From Luidia sarsii (Eukaryota; Echinodermata; Asteroidea; Paxillosida; Luidiidae): a stretch of 64,000 bases of DNA. The stretch spans positions 22,068,305 through 22,132,304 of the forward strand of contig OX465103.1 in assembly GCA_949987565.1 (NCBI GenBank), read 5' to 3'. The position numbers and the translations under genes are program-made. The notes beneath the pieces were generated by a model, which saw only the letters and a list, made by a program, of their open reading frames with translations, was not told where the DNA came from and made no database searches. Of the stretch, positions 7,295 to 19,471 are shown one piece after another; position 1 is the stretch's first letter; each line of letters opens with the position of its first letter.

Positions 7295-9729
7295 GACCCT
7301 TCCTACTGACGTCACGTTGCTACTAGACACATCGAGATCCGCCATCTTGGAGTAAATACATACGCTTTCGCTCGCACGTTTGTGTTCGTTTAACGTTACG
7401 TTAGTCATCATGGCGAATTCGAATGCTGCACGGTCGGCTTATTACAGTTCTCTCGACATTCTCGGCTTTATTGCTGGAAAAGATCCGTACACAATTAACC
7501 CGCGACAACCATTTCGTCCATCTTTTTAGCGAAAGTGTACGAGTTGCGTCACCGGATATCTTACACGTTTAAAAAAAAAGTGAAAAAGGGTATTTACAAA
7601 AAACGAAAACAAGAGCTGTTTTTGAAAGACCGAAACAACTAAGAAAAAAAATTAATAGGAAAACAAAACAGAACGAAGACAAGAGCCGTTTCGGAAGACC
7701 GAAACAAATGGACAAAAAAGGAGAGAAAAAAAATGTATAGAAAAAAACGAAAACAAAAGCTGTTTCGGAAGACCAAACAGCTAAAAATGAATAGAAAAAA
7801 AAGCACGAAACACTTAAAAAAATCAAAGTTTGCGAGAAAAAAAGTTATGCGGTATCAGACCAAGCTTTCAGATCCCCGGGACCTCCAGGGTCGTCCCGTG
7901 TGCACGGATCTATAAGAGCTCTTAGGGCCTCGGTACCGGTCCACCGCACGTCCTTCCCTGTCCCCATCCATATAGGCCCGTAGACCCACGCGCCATGTGA
8001 GGGAGGAAACACAGCGGCCCCTAGACCTTGGCCGCCGAGTCGACCAAACGCATGTGTTCCTGTACGAAGACGCGAACCTGGATTACGAGGACAGTCCCAG
8101 CGTCACAGCGACCCATCTAGATGCGCCACATGCGACGTTGGTGTTTGCGGGAGTTTTTTAAACACCTTATACCGCACTATCGTGCTGAGAAAAAAAAGAA
8201 GTTAAAAATACCCCCGGGATCGAACCACGAACCTACACGTTGGCAGGCGAGCGTCTTCCACACAAGGCCACTTGTGTTACGCAACAGTTACGGACATCTG
8301 ATACATGTTAGCGAACCCGATTAAAATTACGGGGCATGGCCGTTGACGGCGGGCTTTTGGATTTCGTCGCGAGTAAAGGGTGCAGCACACTAAAATACTT
8401 CCGTAAGCCATAATTATTATGCATGGCGCAGTACAATGGCATGCATGTACAACATTGTTCAAGTGAAAATGTTAGTGAGGTTTAAGTGAAAATCATGTCA
8501 CGTCAGTTAAATTTTACCTTTAATATTGTCGATTCTAAACTCAAGCAAAGTTTCAACCTGAAGCAACATGTACAATACGATAACTCTTCCCAGTTAAAAT
8601 AATGCAGCTTTAATGTCAAGTGACGCATTACACTGACACATGATTATTGAAGACCACCCGAAGCTGATGATCATTGATCAAACGGTACAAATTCGGATAT
8701 CATAATTATAGATTGAGGGAAGCAGCAAATTGAATGGTTGACAAAAATCGTGTTCTAAACCGCAAGGGGGAAACCACAACTTTACACACATGTTACGTGG
8801 CAGCTGATAAAGTGACAGTAACGAGTTCTTTCCAAGCAGGTACCTTTAAATTCATGTCACGTGATTTATACTCAAAGTGACAATTTTTTTATGAAATATA
8901 ATGACCTCATAATTATTTGGACTCCAGTTAGTTTTGTCTTGAATATTATGGTCCAAGCTAAATTTTCGGTACAGCCACAAGAACCCAGAGACTATTAATT
9001 TTAGTATGGAACTGAATTGTTCGCATCCAAAGTCAGCTAACTTACCTCGGGGATCTGGCACGTACCATAATTGTTATGGGTGCAGCACACAAAATCCATC
9101 CAAGATGGCTCCGCCGAGCTGATTATCATAAAGTGTGTACCCACAACTTTTTTTTAATAAGGGGTCTTTGGAGGCTAATATTAACTGATACATTGTAGAA
9201 CAAGTGAAGCTAATTAAGACAACCTGGGGGTTCACTCTTCAATTTGGTACGTAATTTGGACCATATCTGGCTTTAAATGTGGCCCTATTTGGCTGTGGAA
9301 GTGGAGGGGTCCATCCCAAAATCCTTGCAGAAATTCGGCTTGGACGGCTACACATTTTGGGGGTGTTTTTTTCTGAGGGTAATTAGCAAAAAATCTAATC
9401 GGCTAAGAGCACTAAAATTGAAAAGAATCTGAGAGATGAAGGTCCAAACTACAATTATAAGTATAGCTACAAGAACTGAGAGACTTTTGGGCATGGGATA
9501 ATTGACTTTGAAAGTGAGTGTTTTTGTACAGTGTTCAATGGAAGCTCTATCTAGTGTTCTGCACCCTTCCTTATGGGTCATTTTGCGTGTAGGGCGCCCT
9601 CTATCGGTGATCCTTTAGCTAGGTTGCCTGAACGCTGCCAACTGCTGCAGTACTCACTGGCACTGAGCTTGTCAATCTTAGGCTTAGGCCTATAGTAACA
9701 CAGATATCTACTACAAAACAAGCGCTATA
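7295..9729 (+). repeat. Satellite unit 4 (2435 bp), start of block II
   Basis: First unit with gggcgccctc (9592) and with the +2 bp form gctaatattaac (9175). It has ggtatcagacc near 7852 and a one-base shorter A-run near 7796, both shared with unit 5, and caatggaagc near 9536, shared with unit 6. Its start has tcctactgacg instead of tcttactgacg. Confidence 0.97.
9594..9607 (-). promoter_or_regulatory. CTCF-like core motif (shown in unit 4)
   Basis: Minus strand reads CCGATAGAGGGCGC, which fits 12 of 14 positions of the CTCF core CCASYAGRKGGCRS as I know it. It is present from unit 4 to unit 26 and lies about 135 bp before the CRE of the next unit. The match is by eye, without a matrix score. 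Confidence 0.4.
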
Positions 9730-12164
9730 GACCCTTCTTACTGACGTCACGTTGCTACTAGACACATCGAGATCCGCCATCTTGGAGTAAATACATACGC
9801 TTTCGCTCGCACGTTTGTGTTCGGTTAACGTTACGTTAGTCATCATGGCGAATTCGAATGCTGCACGGTCGGCTTATTACAGTTCTCTCGACATTCTCGG
9901 CTTTATTGCTGGAAAAGATCCGTACACAATTAACCCGCGACAACCATTTCGTCCATCTTTTTAGCGAAAGTGTACGAGTTGCGTCACCGGATATCTTACA
10001 CGTTTAAAAAAAAAGTGAAAAAGGGTATTTACAAAAAACGAAAACAAGAGCTGTTTTTGAAAGACCGAAACAACTAAGAAAAAAATTTAATAGGAAAACA
10101 AAACAGAACGAAGACAAGAGCCGTTTCGGAAGACCGAAACAAATGGACAAAAAAGGAGAGAAAAAAAATGTATAGAAAAAAACGAAAACAAAAGCTGTTT
10201 CGGAAGACCAAACAGCTAAAAATGAATAGAAAAAAAAGCACGAAACACTTAAAAAAATCAAAGTTTGCGAGAAAAAAAGTTATGCGGTATCAGACCAAGC
10301 TTTCAGATCCCCGGGACCTCCAGGGTCGTCCCGTGTGCACGGATCTATAAGAGCTCTTAGGGCCTCGGTACCGGTCCACCGCACGTCCTTCCCTGTCCCC
10401 ATCCATATAGGCCCGTAGACCCACGCGCCATGTGAGGGAGGAAACACAGCGGCCCCTAGACCTTGGCCGCCGAGTCGACCAAACGCATGTGTTCCTGTAC
10501 GAAGACGCGAACCTGGATTACGAGGACAGTCCCAGCGTCACAGCGACCCATCTAGATGCGCCACATGCGACGTTGGTGTTTGCGGGAGTTTTTTAAACAC
10601 CTTATACCGCACTATCGTGCTGAGAAAAAAAAGAAGTTAAAAATACCCCCGGGATCGAACCACGAACCTACACGTTGGCAGGCGAGCGTCTTCCACACAA
10701 GGCCACTTGTGTTACGCAACAGTTACGGACATCTGATACATGTTAGCGAACCCGATTAAAATTACGGGGCATGGCCGTTGACGGCGGGCTTTTGGATTTC
10801 GTCGCGAGTAAAGGGTGCAGCACACTAAAATACTTCCGTAAGCCATAATTATTATGCATGGCGCAGTACAATGGCATGCATGTACAACATTGTTCAAGTG
10901 AAAATGTTAGTGAGGTTTAAGTGAAAATCATGTCACGTCAGTTAAATTTTACCTTTAATATTGTCGATTCTAAACTCAAGCAAAGTTTCAACCTGAAGCA
11001 ACATGTACAATACGATAACTCTTCCCAGTTAAAATAATGCAGCTTTAATGTCAAGTGACGCATTACACTGACACATGATTATTGAAGACCACCCGAAGCT
11101 GATGATCATTGATCAAACGGTACAAATTCGGATATCATAATTATAGATTGAGGGAAGCAGCAAATTGAATGGTTGACAAAAATCGTGTTCTAAACCGCAA
11201 GGGGGAAACCACAACTTTACACACATGTTACGTGGCAGCTGATAAAGTGACAGTAACGAGTTCTTTCCAAGCAGGTACCTTTAAATTCATGTCACGTGAT
11301 TTATACTCAAAGTGACAATTTTTTTATGAAATATAATGACCTCATAAATATTTGGACTCCAGTTAGTTTTGTCTTGAATATTATGGTCCAAGCTAAATTT
11401 TCGGTACAGCCACAAGAACCCAGAGACTATTAATTTTAGTATGGAACTGAATTGTTCGCATCCAAAGTCAGCTAACTTACCTCGGGGATCTGGCACGTAC
11501 CATAATTGTTATGGGTGCAGCACACAAAATCCATCCAAGATGGCTCCGCCGAGCTGATTATCATAAAGTGTGTACCCACAACTTTTTTTTAATAAGGGGT
11601 CTTTGGAGGCTAATATTAACTGATACATTGTAGAACAAGTGAAGCTAATTAAGACAACCTGGGGGTTCACTCTTCAATTTGGTACGTAATTTGGACCATA
11701 TCTGGCTTTAAATGTGGCCCTATTTGGCTGTGGAAGTGGAGGGGTCCATCCCAAAATCCTTGCAGAAATTCGGCTTGGACGGCTACACATTTTGGGGGTG
11801 TTTTTTTCTGAGGGTAATTAGCAAAAAATCTAATCGGCTAAGAGCACTAAAATTGAAAAGAATCTGAGAGATGAAGGTCCAAACTACAATTTTAAGTATA
11901 GCTACAAGAATTGAGAGACTTTTGGGCATGGGATAATTGACTTTGAAAGTGAGTGTTTTTGTACAGTGTTCAATGGGAGCTCTATCTAGTGTTCTGCACC
12001 CTTCCTTATGGGTCATTTTGCGTGTAGGGCGCCCTCTATCGGTGATCCTTTAGCTAGGTTGCCTGAACGCTGCCAACTGCTGCAGTACTCACTGGCACTG
12101 AGCTTGTCAATCTTAGGCTTAGGCCTATAGTAACACAGATATCTACTACAAAACAAGCGCTATA
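9730..12164 (+). repeat. Satellite unit 5 (2435 bp), block II
   Basis: Carries gttcggttaacg near 9822, a T-to-G change shared with units 6, 8 and 9. It has ggtatcagacc and the shorter A-run of unit 4, a private cataaatatttgg near 11343, and caagaattgag near 11905, shared with units 6 and 7. Confidence 0.97.
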
Positions 12165-14600
12165 GACCCTTCTTACTGACGTCACGTTGCTACTAGACAC
12201 ATCGAGATCCGCCATCTTGGAGTAAATACATACGCTTTCGCTCGCACGTTTGTGTTCGGTTAACGTTACGTTAGTCATCATGGCGAATTCGAATGCTGCA
12301 CGGTCGGCTTATTACAGTTCTCTCGACATTCTCGGCTTTATTGCTGGAAAAGATCCGTACACAATTAACCCGCGACAACCATTTCGTCCATCTTTTTAGC
12401 GAAAGTGTACGAGTTGCGTCACCGGATATCTTACACGTTTAAAAAAAAAGTGAAAAAGGGTATTTACAAAAAACGAAAACAAGAGCTGTTTTTGAAAGAC
12501 CGAAACAACTAAGAAAAACATTTAATAGGAAAACAAAACAGAACGAAGACAAGAGCCGTTTCGGAAGACCGAAACAAATGGACAAAAAAGGAGAGAAAAA
12601 AAATGTATAGAAAAAAACGAAAACAAAAGCTGTTTCGGAAGACCAAACAGCTAAAAATGAATAGAAAAAAAAAGCACGAAACACTTAAAAAAATCAAAGT
12701 TTGCGAGAAAAAAAGTTATGCGGTGTCAGACCAAGCTTTCAGATCCCCGGGACCTCCAGGGTCGTCCCGTGTGCACGGATCTATAAGAGCTCTTAGGGCC
12801 TCGGTACCGGTCCACCGCACGTCCTTCCCTGTCCCCATCCATATAGGCCCGTAGACCCACGCGCCATGTGAGGGAGGAAACACAGCGGCCCCTAGACCTT
12901 GGCCGCCGAGTCGACCAAACGCATGTGTTCCTGTACGAAGACGCGAACCTGGATTACGAGGACAGTCCCAGCGTCACAGCGACCCATCTAGATGCGCCAC
13001 ATGCGACGTTGGTGTTTGCGGGAGTTTTTTAAACACCTTATACCGCACTATCGTGCTGAGAAAAAAAAGAAGTTAAAAATACCCCCGGGATCGAACCACG
13101 AACCTACACGTTGGCAGGCGAGCGTCTTCCACACAAGGCCACTTGTGTTACGCAACAGTTACGGACATCTGATACATGTTAGCGAACCCGATTAAAATTA
13201 CGGGGCATGGCCGTTGACGGCGGGCTTTTGGATTTCGTCGCGAGTAAAGGGTGCAGCACACTAAAATACTTCCGTAAGCCATAATTATTATGCATGGCGC
13301 AGTACAATGGCATGCATGTACAACATTGTTCAAGTGAAAATGTTAGTGAGGTTTAAGTGAAAATCATGTCACGTCAGTTAAATTTTACCTTTAATATTGT
13401 CGATTCTAAACTCAAGCAAAGTTTCAACCTGAAGCAACATGTACAATACGATAACTCTTCCCAGTTAAAATAATGCAGCTTTAATGTCAAGTGACGCATT
13501 ACACTGACACATGATTATTGAAGACCACCCGAAGCTGATGATCATTGATCAAACGGTACAAATTCGGATATCATAATTATAGATTGAGGGAAGCAGCAAA
13601 TTGAATGGTTGACAAAAATCGTGTTCTAAACCGCAAGGGGGAAACCACAACTTTACACACATGTTACGTGGCAGCTGATAAAGTGACAGTAACGAGTTCT
13701 TTCCAAGCAGGTACCTTTAAATTCATGTCACGTGATTTATACTCAAAGTGACAATTTTTTTATGAAATATAATGACCTCATAATTATTTGGACTCCAGTT
13801 AGTTTTGTCTTGAATATTATGGTCCAAGCTAAATTTTCGGTACAGCCACAAGAACCCAGAGACTATTAATTTTAGTATGGAACTGAATTGTTCGCATCCA
13901 AAGTCAGCTAACTTACCTCGGGGATCTGGCACGTACCATAATTGTTATGGGTGCAGCACACAAAATCCATCCAAGATGGCTCCGCCGAGCTGATTATCAT
14001 AAAGTGTGTACCCACAACTTTTTTTTAATAAGGGGTCTTTGGAGGCTAATATTAACTGATACATTGTAGAACAAGTGAAGCTAATTAAGACAACCTGGGG
14101 GTTCACTCTTCAATTTGGTACGTAATTTGGACCATATCTGGCTTTAAATGTGGCCCTATTTGGCTGTGGAAGTGGAGGGGTCCATCCCAAAATCCTTGCA
14201 GAAATTCGGCTTGGACGGCTACACATTTTGGGGGTGTTTTTTTCTGAGGGTAATTAGCAAAAAATCTAATCGGCTAAGAGCACTAAAATTGAAAAGAATC
14301 TGAGAGATGAAGGTCCAAACTACAATTTTAAGTATAGCTACAAGAATTGAGAGACTTTTGGGCATGGGATAATTGACTTTGAAAGTGAGTGTTTTTGTAC
14401 AGTGTTCAATGGAAGCTCTATCTAGTGTTCTGCACCCTTCCTTATGGGTCATTTTGCGTGTAGGGCGCCCTCTATCGGTGATCCTTTAGCTAGGTTGCCT
14501 GAACGCTGCCAACTGCTGCAGTACTCACTGGCACTGAGCTTGTCAATCTTAGGCTTAGGCCTATAGTAACACAGATATCTACTACAAAACAAGCGCTATA
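12165..14600 (+). repeat. Satellite unit 6 (2436 bp), block II
   Basis: Carries gttcggttaacg at its start, a private aaaaacatttaatagg near 12515, caatggaagc near 14407 (shared with unit 4) and caagaattgag near 14341. It has the +2 bp form and the eight-A run. Confidence 0.97.
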
Positions 14601-17036
14601 GACCCTTCTTACTGACGTCACGTTGCTACTAGACACATCGAGATCCGCCATCTTGGAGTAAATACATACGCTTTCGCTCGCACGTTTGTGTTCGTTTAAC
14701 GTTACGTTAGTCATCATGGCGAATTCGAATGCTGCACGGTCGGCTTATTACAGTTCTCTCGACATTCTCGGCTTTATTGCTGGAAAAGATCCGTACACAA
14801 TTAACCCGCGACAACCATTTCGTCCATCTTTTTAGCGAAAGTGTACGAGTTGCGTCACCGGATATCTTACACGTTTAAAAAAAAAGTGAAAAAGGGTATT
14901 TACAAAAAACGAAAACAAGAGCTCTTTTTGAAAGACCGAAACAACTAAGAAAAAAATTTAATAGGAAAACAAAACAGAACGAAGACAAGAGCCGTTTCGG
15001 AAGACCGAAACAAATGGACAAAAAAGGAGAGAAAAAAAATGTATAGAAAAAAACGAAAACAAAAGCTGTTTCGGAAGACCAAACAGCTAAAAATGAATAG
15101 AAAAAAAAAGCACGAAACACTTAAAAAAATCAAAGTTTGCGAGAAAAAAAGTTATGCGGTGTCAGACCAAGCTTTCAGATCCCCGGGACCTCCAGGGTCG
15201 TCCCGTGTGCACGGATCTATAAGAGCTCTTAGGGCCTCGGTACCGGTCCACCGCACGTCCTTCCCTGTCCCCATCCATATAGGCCCGTAGACCCACGCGC
15301 CATGTGAGGGAGGAAACACAGCGGCCCCTAGACCTTGGCCGCCGAGTCGACCAAACGCATGTGTTCCTGTACGAAGACGCGAACCTGGATTACGAGGACA
15401 GTCCCAGCGTCACAGCGACCCATCTAGATGCGCCACATGCGACGTTGGTGTTTGCGGGAGTTTTTTAAACACCTTATACCGCACTATCGTGCTGAGAAAA
15501 AAAAGAAGTTAAAAATACCCCCGGGATCGAACCACGAACCTACACGTTGGCAGGCGAGCGTCTTCCACACAAGGCCACTTGTGTTACGCAACAGTTACGG
15601 ACATCTGATACATGTTAGCGAACCCGATTAAAATTACGGGGCATGGCCGTTGACGGCGGGCTTTTGGATTTCGTCGCGAGTAAAGGGTGCAGCACACTAA
15701 AATACTTCCGTAAGCCATAATTATTATGCATGGCGCAGTACAATGGCATGCATGTACAACATTGTTCAAGTGAAAATGTTAGTGAGGTTTAAGTGAAAAT
15801 CATGTCACGTCAGTTAAATTTTACCTTTAATATTGTCGATTCTAAACTCAAGCAAAGTTTCAACCTGAAGCAACATGTACAATACGATAACTCTTCCCAG
15901 TTAAAATAATGCAGCTTTAATGTCAAGTGACGCATTACACTGACACATGATTATTGAAGACCACCCGAAGCTGATGATCATTGATCAAACGGTACAAATT
16001 CGGATATCATAATTATAGATTGAGGGAAGCAGCAAATTGAATGGTTGACAAAAATCGTGTTCTAAACCGCAAGGGGGAAACCACAACTTTACACACATGT
16101 TACGTGGCAGCTGATAAAGTGACAGTAACGAGTTCTTTCCAAGCAGGTACCTTTAAATTCATGTCACGTGATTTATACTCAAAGTGACAATTTTTTTATG
16201 AAATATAATGACCTCATAATTATTTGGACTCCAGTTAGTTTTGTCTTGAATATTATGGTCCAAGCTAAATTTTCGGTACAGCCACAAGAACCCAGAGACT
16301 ATTAATTTTAGTATGGAACTGAATTGTTCGCATCCAAAGTCAGCTAACTTACCTCGGGGATCTGGCACGTACCATAATTGTTATGGGTGCAGCACACAAA
16401 ATCCATCCAAGATGGCTCCGCCGAGCTGATTATCATAAAGTGTGTACCCACAACTTTTTTTTAATAAGGGGTCTTTGGAGGCTAATATTAACTGATACAT
16501 TGTAGAACAAGTGAAGCTAATTAAGACAACCTGGGGGTTCACTCTTCAATTTGGTACGTAATTTGGACCATATCTGGCTTTAAATGTGGCCCTATTTGGC
16601 TGTGGAAGTGGAGGGGTCCATCCCAAAATCCTTGCAGAAATTCGGCTTGGACGGCTACACATTTTGGGGGTGTTTTTTTCTGAGGGTAATTAGCAAAAAA
16701 TCTAATCGGCTAAGAGCACTAAAATTGAAAAGAATCTGAGAGATGAAGGTCCAAACTACAATTTTAAGTATAGCTACAAGAATTGAGAGACTTTTGGGCA
16801 TGGGATAATTGACTTTGAAAGTGAGTGTTTTTGTACAGTGTTCAATGGGAGCTCTATCTAGTGTTCTGCACCCTTCCTTATGGGTCATTTTGCGTGTAGG
16901 GCGCCCTCTATCGGTGATCCTTTAGCTAGGTTGCCTGAACGCTGCCAACTGCTGCAGTACTCACTGGCACTGAGCTTGTCAATCTTAGGCTTAGGCCTAT
17001 AGTAACACAGATATCTACTACAAAACAAGCGCTATA
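14601..17036 (+). repeat. Satellite unit 7 (2436 bp), block II
   Basis: Reverts to gttcgtttaacg at its start while its neighbours 6 and 8 have gttcggttaacg. It has a private gagctctttttg near 14919, and caagaattgag near 16778 like units 5 and 6. Confidence 0.97.
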
Positions 17037-19471
17037 GACCCTTCTTACTGACGTCACGTTGCTACTAGACACATCGAGATCCGCCATCTTGGAGTAAATA
17101 CATACGCTTTCGCTCGCACGTTTGTGTTCGGTTAACGTTACGTTAGTCATCATGGCGAATTCGAATGCTGCACGGTCGGCTTATTACAGTTCTCTCGACA
17201 TTCTCGGCTTTATTGCTGGAAAAGATCCGTACACAATTAACCCGCGACAACCATTTCGTCCATCTTTTTAGCGAAAGTGTACGAGTTGCGTCACCGGATA
17301 TCTTACACGTTTAAAAAAAAAGTGAAAAAGGGTATTTACAAAAAACGAAAACAAGAGCTGTTTTTGAAAGACCGAAACAACTAAGAAAAAAATTTAATAG
17401 GAAAACAAAACAGAACGAAGACAAGAGCCGTTTCGGAAGACCGAAACAAATGGACAAAAAAGGAGAGAAAAAAATGTATAGAAAAAAACGAAAACAAAAG
17501 CTGTTTCGGAAGACCAAACAGCTAAAAATGAATAGAAAAAAAAAGCACGAAACACTTAAAAAAATCAAAGTTTGCGAGAAAAAAAGTTATGCGGTGTCAG
17601 ACCAAGCTTTCAGATCCCCGGGACCTCCAGGGTCGTCCCGTGTGCACGGATCTATAAGAGCTCTTAGGGCCTCGGTACCGGTCCACCGCACGTCCTTCCC
17701 TGTCCCCATCCATATAGGCCCGTAGACCCACGCGCCATGTGAGGGAGGAAACACAGCGGCCCCTAGACCTTGGCCGCCGAGTCGACCAAACGCATGTGTT
17801 CCTGTACGAAGACGCGAACCTGGATTACGAGGACAGTCCCAGCGTCACAGCGACCCATCTAGATGCGCCACATGCGACGTTGGTGTTTGCGGGAGTTTTT
17901 TAAACACCTTATACCGCACTATCGTGCTGAGAAAAAAAAGAAGTTAAAAATACCCCCGGGATCGAACCACGAACCTACACGTTGGCAGGCGAGCGTCTTC
18001 CACACAAGGCCACTTGTGTTACGCAACAGTTACGGACATCTGATACATGTTAGCGAACCCGATTAAAATTACGGGGCATGGCCGTTGACGGCGGGCTTTT
18101 GGATTTCGTCGCGAGTAAAGGGTGCAGCACACTAAAATACTTCCGTAAGCCATAATTATTATGCATGGCGCAGTACAATGGCATGCATGTACAACATTGT
18201 TCAAGTGAAAATGTTAGTGAGGTTTAAGTGAAAATCATGTCACGTCAGTTAAATTTTACCTTTAATATTGTCGATTCTAAACTCAAGCAAAGTTTCAACC
18301 TGAAGCAACATGTACAATACGATAACTCTTCCCAGTTAAAATAATGCAGCTTTAATGTCAAGTGACGCATTACACTGACACATGATTATTGAAGACCACC
18401 CGAAGCTGATGATCATTGATCAAACGGTACAAATTCGGATATCATAATTATAGATCGAGGGAAGCAGCAAATTGAATGGTTGACAAAAATCGTGTTCTAA
18501 ACCGCAAGGGGGAAACCACAACTTTACACACATGTTACGTGGCAGCTGATAAAGTGACAGTAACGAGTTCTTTCCAAGCAGGTACCTTTAAATTCATGTC
18601 ACGTGATTTATACTCAAAGTGACAATTTTTTTATGAAATATAATGACCTCATAATTATTTGGACTCCAGTTAGTTTTGTCTTGAATATTATGGTCCAAGC
18701 TAAATTTTCGGTACAGCCACAAGAACCCAGAGACTATTAATTTTAGTATGGAACTGAATTGTTCGCATCCAAAGTCAGCTAACTTACCTCGGGGATCTGG
18801 CACGTACCATAATTGTTATGGGTGCAGCACACAAAATCCATCCAAGATGGCTCCGCCGAGCTGATTATCATAAAGTGTGTACCCACAACTTTTTTTTAAT
18901 AAGGGGTCTTTGGAGGCTAATATTAACTGATACATTGTAGAACAAGTGAAGCTAATTAAGACAACCTGGGGGTTCACTCTTCAATTTGGTACGTAATTTG
19001 GACCATATCTGGCTTTAAATGTGGCCCTATTTGGCTGTGGAAGTGGAGGGGTCCATCCCAAAATCCTTGCAGAAATTCGGCTTGGACGGCTACACATTTT
19101 GGGGGTGTTTTTTTCTGAGGGTAATTAGCAAAAAATCTAATCGGCTAAGAGCACTAAAATTGAAAAGAATCTGAGAGATGAAGGTCCAAACTACAATTTT
19201 AAGTATAGCTACAAGAACTGAGAGACTTTTGGGCATGGGATAATTGACTTTGAAAGTGAGTGTTTTTGTACAGTGTTCAATGGGAGCTCTATCTAGTGTT
19301 CTGCACCCTTCCTTATGGGTCATTTTGCGTGTAGGGCGCCCTCTATCGGTGATCCTTTAGCTAGGTTGCCTGAACGCTGCCAACTGCTGCAGTACTCACT
19401 GGCACTGAGCTTGTCAATCTTAGGCTTAGGCCTATAGTAACACAGATATCTACTACAAAACAAGCGCTATA
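17037..19471 (+). repeat. Satellite unit 8 (2435 bp), end of block II
   Basis: Last unit with eight A's in the T-run terminator of the tRNA-like module. One A fewer at 17467-17473 joins two small frames into a spurious 91-codon frame (17450-17725). A private tagatcgaggg lies near 18451. Confidence 0.97.
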
